Part shown: positions 26,469-33,407 of the stretch, piece by piece | Position numbering within the stretch: the first letter of the stretch is position 1 | How the letters are laid out: each line of letters opens with the position of its first letter | Assembly: GCA_014237395.1 (NCBI GenBank) | Contig: JABZFP010000030.1 | Coordinates: forward strand, 434,001-498,000 | DNA length: 64,000 bases | Source of the DNA: Desulfobacteraceae bacterium | Lineage (GTDB): Bacteria > Desulfobacterota > Desulfobacteria > Desulfobacterales > UBA5852 | Reading direction: 5' to 3' | The notes under the pieces: generated by a model | What the model saw: the letters and a program-made list of their open reading frames with translations, nothing else | Databases searched by the model: none | What the model was told of the DNA's origin: nothing | Translations under genes and position numbers: made by a program

Positions 26469-26981
26469 TTAGGTCGAGCGATTGCTTTTCGACCAGAAAA
26501 ATATTTCGATAAATTTCTTGCGACCAATTTCATCTATGAACGCTGTTGTTATGTTGTAGCCAACAAGAAATACAATAAAAAGAATATGAGTGGCCCAGAA
26601 ACGATGCCATTGTATTTCTTTGATTAAGTGCTTTAACGCCGTAGCGAGTGCCTCATATTTTAAGATAAGTGGGAGAAGTTCTTCAAGAAACTGAAAAAGT
26701 AAAACGATGGCAGCATAGAGGACGGTTCTCCATGCAATATTATAAACTAGCCTCTTCTGGTGAAACAAATTTGTAACGGGTAAGGCGTCAGCAATTAAGA
26801 TTGATTTACCAACAATAAGCGCTCCAATAGTAGCAGCCGCAGAAGAAGAAATATTGATACCGTATTGTTTTGCCATGAGTGCTCTCGTAAACATAACGAT
26901 ATGAAAAACCACAAAAAAGAAAATGGTTGGCGGGAGCATTTCTAAAAACTCATGTTTTATAAATATAAATGCTTTTTTCAT
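26469..26981 (-). CDS. Hypothetical inner-membrane protein
   Basis: A 170-residue protein with about four hydrophobic segments (PTIFFFVVFHIVMF, ATIGALIVGKSILIADALP, VLYAAIVLLFQFLEELLPL and THILFIVFLVGYNITTAF) and a basic C-terminal tail. I do not know its function. The gene is AT-rich compared with its neighbours and is followed by an attC-like site, so it may be a captured integron cassette. It is not clearly linked by function to the lipoprotein genes upstream. Confidence 0.65.
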   Translation of the reverse strand: MKKAFIFIKHEFLEMLPPTIFFFVVFHIVMFTRALMAKQYGINISSSAAATIGALIVGKSILIADALPVTNLFHQKRLVYNIAWRTVLYAAIVLLFQFLEELLPLILKYEALATALKHLIKEIQWHRFWATHILFIVFLVGYNITTAFIDEIGRKKFIEIFFWSKSNRST

Positions 26982-27068
26982 TGTAAATACCCATGGGCTT
27001 AGCGTCCGCCCTCTGCGGCGAGGGAACCGAGTCCGCAGCAGGCCAAAGTTCGGTCACTTCTTAATAAC

Positions 27069-27119
27069 AATCCTTTCGTACACGTTATATCATTTTAAAC
27101 TAGGTCAGGCGGCTTTCCG
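27069..27119 (-). repeat. Short repeat shared with 32379-32428
   Basis: About 50 bp that is roughly 90% identical to 32379-32428. In the second location it spans the 3' end of a small lipoprotein frame and the ribosome-site leader of the next lipoprotein. Here only the end of such a frame (GKPPDLV then stop) and the leader survive, upstream of the membrane-protein gene. It looks like the scar of a duplicated lipoprotein gene. Confidence 0.55.
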
Positions 27120-27224
27120 TAGATTTTTACAGGGCACGACTTTATTGCCAAACATATCAGACTCCCGGAAAAAAGAGTACAGAATTAATTGCCAGCGCCA
27201 CACGTGACGCCACCACACCTGATG

Positions 27225-27395
27225 TTAGCGCATATTGGCCCCGCCTTCCGGTCCGGGTGCCAGCCGGTCGTAGTAGCCTTTAAGAAAGCCCGTTTGCGAT
27301 CCCGGGGCTGAGGACATTTTGTCGCTGCCCGTCGAAGCACAGCCCATGATCAGAATCAACCCCACGAGCCACCACATCATCTTTTTCATTTTCAT
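27225..27395 (-). CDS. Short lipoprotein, probably truncated (DUF3313-like N-terminus)
   Basis: A 56-residue frame not in the usual size range of called genes. It has a lipoprotein signal with lipobox IMGCAS (Cys 19), then a short mature part ending FLKGYYDRLAPGPEGGANMR. The LxPGPEGGA end resembles the start of DUF3313-type lipoproteins, which are around 200 residues, so this is probably a truncated copy. Ribosome site AAAGGAAAA. It follows the secreted 104-residue protein on the same strand. Confidence 0.6.
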   Translation of the reverse strand: MKMKKMMWWLVGLILIMGCASTGSDKMSSAPGSQTGFLKGYYDRLAPGPEGGANMR

Positions 27396-27509
27396 TTTCC
27401 TTTGTTTCCGTATTGTTGACCAAATGAGTAGCGCGCACCAACCCTATTGGGTTTTCCTGTCCAAAGGCAGCACTGCTGACGCTATTGCGACGGTTGTCGT
27501 TCGGAGGGA

Positions 27510-27824
27510 TCAGGGGATATCAATCTCCGCGCCACCATAGCATTCCTCCTGGTTTTCTTCCCAGGGATCATCTGGATTCTTTTTGGTGGCGTATCCCACC
27601 TGGCCATAGGGCGCGTTGAAGGACTTGGTGCCACCCTCCGACAGGTGGCCCTCCCACACTTTCCAGCGCTCGACACCGTCTTTGTCGAGGTTGTAGATTT
27701 TCAGGTAGATATCCTCGTTGGCTTGAAAATAGCATTGCCCGCTTTCCTGGGCCGTCATGTTTGCCGGCAGTACCCAAACCGTGACCATCACAATGATGGC
27801 CGTAAATATCAATCTGCGTTTCAT
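27510..27824 (-). CDS. Small secreted protein of unknown function
   Basis: 104 residues with a signal peptide (MKRRLIFTAIIVMVTVWVLP, cleavage near TAQES). The mature part has two Cys residues, near its start and near its end (ESGQCYF, EECYGG), that could form one disulfide. The longer frame upstream is not coding in style; the chosen ATG follows AAGGGAGGG. It lies after the FadL-like gene and is likely part of the same envelope operon. Confidence 0.7.
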   Translation of the reverse strand: MKRRLIFTAIIVMVTVWVLPANMTAQESGQCYFQANEDIYLKIYNLDKDGVERWKVWEGHLSEGGTKSFNAPYGQVGYATKKNPDDPWEENQEECYGGAEIDIP

Positions 27825-27907
27825 AAACCCTCCCTTGGGATATATCTCCCTGATAAGATAACGAAGCCCTATAAAGAACGCTATGAATGGCGAAGGCACA
27901 ACCATCC

Positions 27908-29206
27908 TTAAAACCGCCATTCCATCGTCAGGCACAGGACGTGGATGCTTGTGTCCTCGTACGTCCCGGACACCTGACCCGCCAGTGGCCCGCGGTTCAC
28001 GGTCATGTCGATATCCCCCATCCATACCAGTTCATAGGCGCCGGAGAGCGTCACGTCTTTTGACCAGTCGTAGCGGGTGCCCAGCCCGAAGCGCCAGCTG
28101 TCGCTTGTTGGAAGCGCGGGGGTGACGTCGTCTTCATCCATCATGGCGCTGTCGTAGGCCACACCGCCGGTCAGTTGCCAGGCGTCGGCAACCTGGTACT
28201 CGACCCCTAAGGCCACGTGCCAGGTGTCCTTATAGTCGAGTTCCGTGGTGAGACTGGTGTCGTTGTCGGCGTCGACGCTTACGTCGACCTGGCCGAACCG
28301 CGACCAGTCCTGCCAGCCCAGGTTGGCCATCAGGGCCAGCCGGTCGGTAAATTCGTGGTAGACGCTGAGCATCACCGCCTGGGGCATGGTGATGCCCAGA
28401 TCAAGTTTGGCGTTGAGCAGGCCCCGGTTGCCGAGTGCGGTCGAGAGTCCCGGCCCCAGACCGCTGAACTCGACGCGATCCGAAAAATCGAGATCCGCCT
28501 CCGAGAGATAGGTCAGGCCGAACCGTGTGCCCTTCTGGGGTTCGATCAGCACCCCCAGGTTAAATTGCGCGGTCCAGTCCTCGTCACTGACCTTGAGTTT
28601 GCCATCCGCCAGGGCCGGCGCGAGGTTGTTGACGGCAATCTTCTCCTCCAACGTGCCGTAGAGCGCGGCGACCCCAGCGCCCAACGAGAGCCAGTCATTG
28701 ACCTTCCAGGCCACGGCCGGCTGGATCGCAGCCGCCTGGAGGGTGGCCTCCTGAACGTAATAGCGCCCCACCCAATCGTCTTCGTAGTCCAGGGCGAGGC
28801 CGAAGTAGCCGTTCAGGGCCATACCCACCCGCAGCCGGTCATTGACCGGGTGGACGTAGTAAAGACCGCCGGCCGGCATCCAGCCGTTGGTGTCGCCGCT
28901 GTCGGCCACCCCGCCGCCCGGCAGCGTGACGTTATCCGCGGAGGTGCTGCCATCGGGGTTGAAGTCGATATGCAAGTACATCGGCTGGGCCCCCATCATC
29001 AGGGACGGCTGGTCCAGGCGGGTCATCCCGGCCGGGTTGGTGAAGACCGTGGCGGCATCATCGGCCCGGGCCGCATAGCCGGCCCCGGCCAGGCCGACGT
29101 CCGGACTGCCGACTTCGTAAAGGTAAAGGCCGCCGGCGTGGGCGCCGCTGACCAGTGTTAGGGAGAAAACAAGGACGAACAGGATAGGACGCCAGTAATG
29201 TGACAT
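27908..29206 (-). CDS. FadL/OmpP1-family outer-membrane transporter
   Basis: A 432-residue exported beta-barrel with signal peptide (cleavage after AHA near residue 24). It shows the FadL start pattern GGLYLYEVGSPDVGLAGAGY, followed by ADDAATVFTNPAGMTRL, and ends with an aromatic residue (MEWRF) as outer-membrane barrels do. FadL proteins take up hydrophobic compounds such as long-chain fatty acids, aromatics or alkanes. Together with the sulfatase and a second barrel in the operon it suggests uptake of a product released from a sulfated substrate; this is inference. Confidence 0.9.
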   Translation of the reverse strand: MSHYWRPILFVLVFSLTLVSGAHAGGLYLYEVGSPDVGLAGAGYAARADDAATVFTNPAGMTRLDQPSLMMGAQPMYLHIDFNPDGSTSADNVTLPGGGVADSGDTNGWMPAGGLYYVHPVNDRLRVGMALNGYFGLALDYEDDWVGRYYVQEATLQAAAIQPAVAWKVNDWLSLGAGVAALYGTLEEKIAVNNLAPALADGKLKVSDEDWTAQFNLGVLIEPQKGTRFGLTYLSEADLDFSDRVEFSGLGPGLSTALGNRGLLNAKLDLGITMPQAVMLSVYHEFTDRLALMANLGWQDWSRFGQVDVSVDADNDTSLTTELDYKDTWHVALGVEYQVADAWQLTGGVAYDSAMMDEDDVTPALPTSDSWRFGLGTRYDWSKDVTLSGAYELVWMGDIDMTVNRGPLAGQVSGTYEDTSIHVLCLTMEWRF

Positions 29207-29283
29207 GATGGAAATTCCTCCTTTGGCAATTCACTTAAGTGACAAGTGTTTTTCCTGGGGCGCCCCGAAAAGGGCGGTCTAAC

Positions 29284-30105
29284 TTATTTGGGAAACAATA
29301 ATGTGAAGGTAAACCGGAACCCCCACCCCTCCGGACCGGTATCCGGACTCTCGGCCCAATACCGCGGGCCGGCCTGCAGGCTGACGGGCTGCGGCCCGAT
29401 CTTCAGGATCTGGCTGACCAGAAAGTTGACCGGTACCGACCATTGATCGTCCTCCCAATCGTACGTCGACTCGGTATTGATGGTGAAAGAGGTAAACGTC
29501 TTCGTGGTGTAGGAGAAAAACGGCTGGAGAAAGGTGGCGCTGATGTCCGACCGGTCGCTGTCGCCGGCAACCGACCAGATATGATTGGCCAGGATGCCAT
29601 AGGTGAACCCGTGCTCCTGCTTGAGCGCCACCGCCGTGGGACCGAGCCCCCATTTCTCGCCCCCCAGATCGTCGTCGCTGGCCGTCGGCAGCAGGAGCAC
29701 CGGGCCGGCCCCCCAGATCCATCCCTGCGCGGTGGGCTTCTTGGGCGAGAAGAAAAAACTCTGGGTCGTGTCCCCAATGCCCGAGGCATCCGCTTCGCCG
29801 TCCGGAAGAATATCATCCTGATCCACGAGGGGCAGGATGGTGCGGGAAATCACGTTCCAGTCCGGCCCGATGGAGATCGGGATCACGGGCTGGATATTGA
29901 CGACGTATTTCTTGCCGTCATCCGTGGGCCCGATCCCCCTGTCGTAGTTGAACTGAAGCGGCAGGCTGATCAAATTCGCCACCGGGTTCAGCGTTTTTTT
30001 GGCCAGTTCGGCCTGATCCGCGGCATCGTCGGCCAGGGCCGGGGCCAACATCCCGCCCGCTATGGACAGCAGGACCGCAATGGCTAAGCATGGGTGTCGC
30101 AGCAT
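29284..30105 (-). CDS. Outer-membrane beta-barrel protein, neuromedin-U-like transporter family
   Basis: A 273-residue exported protein with signal peptide (cleavage near ALA-DDAAD). The body has alternating beta strands (NLISLPLQFNYDRGIG and VVNIQPVIPISIG), a GWIWGAGPVLLLPTASDD segment and the C-terminal GFRFTFTLLFPK. Databases name this type neuromedin U or transporter without proof of function. It is placed between the sulfatase and FadL genes on one strand, a combination seen in marine heterotrophs. Confidence 0.7.
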   Translation of the reverse strand: MLRHPCLAIAVLLSIAGGMLAPALADDAADQAELAKKTLNPVANLISLPLQFNYDRGIGPTDDGKKYVVNIQPVIPISIGPDWNVISRTILPLVDQDDILPDGEADASGIGDTTQSFFFSPKKPTAQGWIWGAGPVLLLPTASDDDLGGEKWGLGPTAVALKQEHGFTYGILANHIWSVAGDSDRSDISATFLQPFFSYTTKTFTSFTINTESTYDWEDDQWSVPVNFLVSQILKIGPQPVSLQAGPRYWAESPDTGPEGWGFRFTFTLLFPK

Positions 30106-30540
30106 GGGTATTTCGCCTTTAAAATTTTAACGACCGATCAGAGGAATGGATTATGATTCAGGAAACGGCGGAGGCGCTTCCCTGACAGATGGAAACACAT
30201 GCGCTATGGACCCCATGTCATTTGGATAGACAATAGTAACAGCATGTCGGCGGTCGTTTGGCAATTAGTTGGAGAAATCGCAGATTTTAGAACGGCAAAA
30301 AAACCCGTGCTACATAGCAGCTACACGTAACAGGGGCCGAACTTGCAATATGCTGTCAGTATCAACCGTTTCGAGCAAGCTGCATTTGGTGTGATATGCC
30401 CCAGGGACACAGTCTAACGCTTTACCCCTGCTTTTATAAGATAGTCCTCATCTATCCACTATGAAGTCGCGGGTCGCCCCGTGGAGGCAGCGACCCGCAT
30501 GGTTCAAACCCTTACTGGCCGTGCTCGGGTTCCTTGGAGG
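30106..30540. other. Intergenic region with a GC-rich hairpin
   Basis: 435 bp between the sulfatase and the barrel gene. It holds a 9-bp perfect stem, GCGGGTCGC and its complement, at 30469-30498, just after the sulfatase stop. No T run follows, so it may be an mRNA-stabilising or attenuating hairpin rather than a full terminator. The remainder probably contains a promoter for the downstream genes. Confidence 0.5.
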
Positions 30541-32208
30541 CTAATTTCCGGTGGGAAGCGGAATCTTGACGCCCTCCTTCTCGAGCTGCTCGCGGATGTG
30601 CTGGAAGCGGAAATAGGAGCTGAGCGTGATCGGGCCCGCGTAAGCGGCACTCTGCATCGGCCGGGGTGGGTACTTCACGTAGGTTTCCATCTTTTTCTTG
30701 ATCGCCTCGGCAATCGTCACCAGTGTCCAGGTTCGCTCTGTGTAGTTGTTCATGAAGATATCGTAGCGCTCCTGCGGATCCTGCCAGAGGTCGAAGACCT
30801 GGGGCACGGTGGCGACATACGCCTCCGGACCCTTCCAGCCAAGATTGGTATCCACGGCGAGGCCGCCAGTTGGCTGGCCGTTGTCGCCGCGCAGGTTGAA
30901 CACGGCCTTGTAGTTTCCGACCCGCGCGGCGCCGGGCGTCAGCTCATTCTCGGTGAAGTAGAACCACTCGTTCCGATCACACTTGCCGGTGCCGAACAGG
31001 ACGGGCGACATGTCGTAGCTATCGAAGACGATGGGCTTACCCTCGCGGTCCTTTTCCGGTAGCTCCACACCGGCAACGGAGGCGAAGGTGGCCATCAGGT
31101 CAAGGCCGCCAAGGATGTCATGGTTCTTCGTGCCGGCCTTGATCTTGCCCGGCATCCAGGCGATCGCCGGAACCCGGTTGCCACCCTCACGCTCAGTGCC
31201 CTTGGTGCCGCGGAACGGCGTGTAACCGGCGTCCGGGTAGACGTCCTGCCACGCACCATTGTCGGTGGTGTAGAAGACCATCGTGTTCTTGTCGAGACCG
31301 AGCTCGCGCACCTTGTCCATGATCCGCCCGATTCTGGAATCCAGTTCCACGACCGAATCCGCATACTTGCTCTTCGAAAGGGATTTGTGTTCGTAGTCAG
31401 GGTGCGGCATGTTCGGCTGGTGCACCTTCATGAAGTTGATGCTCATGAAGAACGGGGTCTTCGACTTCGATGCTTTGTCGAGATAGTCGATGGACGCCTT
31501 CTCGACGTAGCCGTCGAAGAACGGGATCCCGACGACGCCATTCGGGTAATCAGCCGTGCTTGCATCAGGTGTATCGACGTACTGGCCGTTGATCGCGAAT
31601 TCCTCAACCGGCTTCTCGCCTGCATTACCTGACAAAGCACCCTTGGTCACCTTCTTGAACATGGCGCGCAGCTCCGGACTCATGTCGGGGAACCACGTCG
31701 GATCCGCATAGGTGTAGGCGTTGAGGTGGTAGAGGCCGGCGTACTTCATCTCGTCGTAGCCCTGGGCGTTAGGTAGCGCGTAATCGTCCTCGCCGAGGTG
31801 CCACTTGCCGGTGAAGAAGGTGTTGTAGCCCGCGGTCTTCAGCACCGAGGCCAGAGTCCACTCGGCGGCGGGTAGTCCACCGCCCTGACCCTGAAAGGCC
31901 ACGGTGGTCATACCGCTGCGGTTTGGGATACGCCCGGTCTGCATCGCCGCCCGGCCGGGTGTACAGCTCGGCTGAGCGTAGAACGAAAACAGCGTCATCC
32001 CATCGCTCGCCAAACGGTCGATATTCGGCGTAGGCATGCCGCGCCCTTCACCACCGCCATAGGGGCCGAGATCACCGTAGCCGGTGTCGTCAGACACGAT
32101 GAGTATGATATTGGGTTTGTCGGCCGCAAATGTAGGGCTGACGATGAATGCCATAGCGAGGACTATGGCAGCAAATACGATTTTTGATGCTTGCGTTCTG
32201 TGGTCCAT
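30541..32208 (-). CDS. Secreted type I (formylglycine) sulfatase
   Basis: A 555-residue enzyme with a signal peptide (cleavage after FAA). The metal site start NIILIVSDDTGYGDLGPYGG and the sulfatase signature PSCTPGRAAMQTGR are present; the Cys in CTPGR is converted to formylglycine. FFTGKWHLG and the FFMSINFMKVHQPNMPH segment complete the active site. The start at MDHRTQ has an AAAGGAGG site, and the frame upstream to 32289 is not used. It would release sulfate from an organic sulfate ester in the periplasm or outside. No maturase (anSME or FGE) gene is in the window. Confidence 0.92.
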   Translation of the reverse strand: MDHRTQASKIVFAAIVLAMAFIVSPTFAADKPNIILIVSDDTGYGDLGPYGGGEGRGMPTPNIDRLASDGMTLFSFYAQPSCTPGRAAMQTGRIPNRSGMTTVAFQGQGGGLPAAEWTLASVLKTAGYNTFFTGKWHLGEDDYALPNAQGYDEMKYAGLYHLNAYTYADPTWFPDMSPELRAMFKKVTKGALSGNAGEKPVEEFAINGQYVDTPDASTADYPNGVVGIPFFDGYVEKASIDYLDKASKSKTPFFMSINFMKVHQPNMPHPDYEHKSLSKSKYADSVVELDSRIGRIMDKVRELGLDKNTMVFYTTDNGAWQDVYPDAGYTPFRGTKGTEREGGNRVPAIAWMPGKIKAGTKNHDILGGLDLMATFASVAGVELPEKDREGKPIVFDSYDMSPVLFGTGKCDRNEWFYFTENELTPGAARVGNYKAVFNLRGDNGQPTGGLAVDTNLGWKGPEAYVATVPQVFDLWQDPQERYDIFMNNYTERTWTLVTIAEAIKKKMETYVKYPPRPMQSAAYAGPITLSSYFRFQHIREQLEKEGVKIPLPTGN

Positions 32209-32243
32209 CTTTTCCTCCTTTGTCGCTTTCTCCCCAGGTTTAA

Positions 32244-32369
32244 TCAACGAGGGACTGATTCCCCGGCCACTTGACCGAGCGTCTGGCACCCGCTCACGAT
32301 CATACCCACCAACACCAGCGCCACCAATAGTAACCCGGATGCTTTAAGTCCATTATGAAACCGTCTCAT
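32244..32369 (-). CDS. Entericidin-like small lipoprotein
   Basis: A 41-residue frame: basic start MRRFHNGLK, a hydrophobic stretch (LLLVALVLVGMIVSG), lipobox ending in Cys 28 and the tail CQTLGQVAGESVPR. Size and build match EcnA/EcnB-type lipoproteins, where a CNTxxGxGxD pattern follows the signal. GAAAGG precedes the ATG. It lies 35 nt upstream of the sulfatase. A related frame lies just upstream. Confidence 0.65.
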   Translation of the reverse strand: MRRFHNGLKASGLLLVALVLVGMIVSGCQTLGQVAGESVPR

Positions 32370-32378
32370 TTTACTACC

Positions 32379-32428
32379 AATCCTTTCGTACACGTCATAT
32401 CATTCAAAATAGGTTGGGCGGCTTTCCG
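32379..32428 (-). repeat. Short repeat shared with 27069-27119
   Basis: About 50 bp, roughly 90% identical to 27069-27119 with one indel. It covers the end of the upstream lipoprotein frame (GKPPNLF then stop) and the GTACGAAAGGATTG leader of the entericidin-like gene. Confidence 0.55.
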
Positions 32429-32523
32429 ATATCCGTTTGACCGAGGGTTTGACATCCGGCCAAGATCTCTCCCATCAACGTTAGTGCCATCACGGCCAAA
32501 ACAACGCGGTCATTGCCATCCAA
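32404..32523 (-). CDS. Second entericidin-like lipoprotein frame (degenerate?)
   Basis: A 39-codon frame starting with TTG, encoding a hydrophobic segment (VVLAVMALTLMGEILAG) followed by CQTLGQTDIGKPPNLF. CQTLGQ is shared with the lipoprotein at 32244-32369. The usual basic N-terminal start is weak and the start codon is poor, so this may be a decaying duplicate. It lies 10 nt after the monooxygenase-domain gene. Confidence 0.4.
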   Translation of the reverse strand: MDGNDRVVLAVMALTLMGEILAGCQTLGQTDIGKPPNLF

Positions 32524-32533
32524 TCTCCATCAT

Positions 32534-32854
32534 CTAACGCCGCATGGCCAGAACCGCTTCCGTGCCGGCCACGTTTGGGTATGGAAGGATCTCCATGGAA
32601 AGCGGGTGCTCCAATAGACAGCCAGCCCCCAGCAGAACGCCGAAGCGATCGGACCGAATGTAGTTTTCCAGATCTTTGCGCGCGGTCCATTCCGTCAGCA
32701 GGATAAACGATGTCTCATCCTCGATGTCCTGGCAAAGGGTGGCCTTCACACACTCGGTTTGGGATCGTATCTGATTCACAATGGCATCCATGGTTTGAGA
32801 AAACTCTTTGCGGTTTCCAGCGGCCACTTTCAAATCGACAAGGAAGAGGTACAT
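32534..32854 (-). CDS. ABM-domain (YgiN-like) monooxygenase family protein
   Basis: A 106-residue protein of the antibiotic-biosynthesis monooxygenase/dimeric alpha-beta barrel type: MYLFLVDLKVAAGNRKEFSQ, then ATLCQDIEDETSFILLTEWT and a C-terminal strand. Members act on quinols or as small heme or aromatic-oxidising enzymes; function here is open. It is first in a same-strand series running to the FadL and secreted proteins, downstream of the sigma-54 activator. Confidence 0.78.
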   Translation of the reverse strand: MYLFLVDLKVAAGNRKEFSQTMDAIVNQIRSQTECVKATLCQDIEDETSFILLTEWTARKDLENYIRSDRFGVLLGAGCLLEHPLSMEILPYPNVAGTEAVLAMRR

Positions 32855-33407
32855 AGAGTTGCCTTTTGGGTACCCTTTATGAATGCGAATAACCTGAAAC
32901 CATAATTCCGGCTGGATATCACGGAGCTAGTCCACGATTCATGCCAACTCTGAAATGTTAATCCTTACGGTTTTTATTATTGAATTAATTGTAAAAAACA
33001 GATTTTGGGGTCAAGTTGCGGCAATTTCGTGCAGGGTCTGATTTCCGCGATAGATCGAGGAAACGCGAAATGTCGCGGAAATCAGCAGGGCCGGGGGCTT
33101 CACCCACCTATCCAATTCATGCGCGGGCAAAGCGGCTTCCCGTCCAAATTATTTCCGGCCCTTCTTTCCAAGGTGGTGGCGGAAAACGGGGTACTCAATG
33201 GCGAGCTGATCGCCGCTGTGAGTCAACTGACATGGGCATCCATTTGGGTGGGTTGCAAAGGCCTGATCACGATACGTTTTGGGAATTGCGAGGGGCCGCT
33301 CAATCATGAAGACTGCAAGCGGCCGCCCCCTCGTCGTTCTCCGTGCCAGGGAATGGGATCTCCGATCGCAAACGCTCCGTAGGATTCTTGCAGACGCGTG
33401 TCGCTAT
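32855..33407. other. Intergenic region with a 13-bp inverted repeat
   Basis: 553 bp between the ABM gene and the regulator gene. At 33038-33085 a perfect 13-bp inverted repeat (CTGATTTCCGCGA with its complement, spacer 22 nt) could be a hairpin or a regulator site. I searched for a -24/-12 promoter on the minus strand here and did not find a convincing one. The 33005-33382 plus-strand frame was not accepted. Confidence 0.45.

Noticed and set aside
26995..27060. Second attC-like site upstream of the membrane-protein gene
   Set aside because: Only a GCTAAGC end resembles the consensus; the inner arms do not pair.
28217..29161. Long plus-strand frame (314 codons) opposite the FadL-like gene
   Set aside because: Antisense shadow of a high-GC coding region; the FadL frame has signal peptide and family motifs.
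33005..33382. 125-codon plus-strand frame between ABM and regulator genes
   Set aside because: TTG start, no family likeness and it crosses the inverted repeat; likely chance.
32855..33407. Sigma-54 promoter for the envelope operon
   Set aside because: The best match near 33021-33034 has wrong bases at the -24 GG when the 10-nt spacing is kept.
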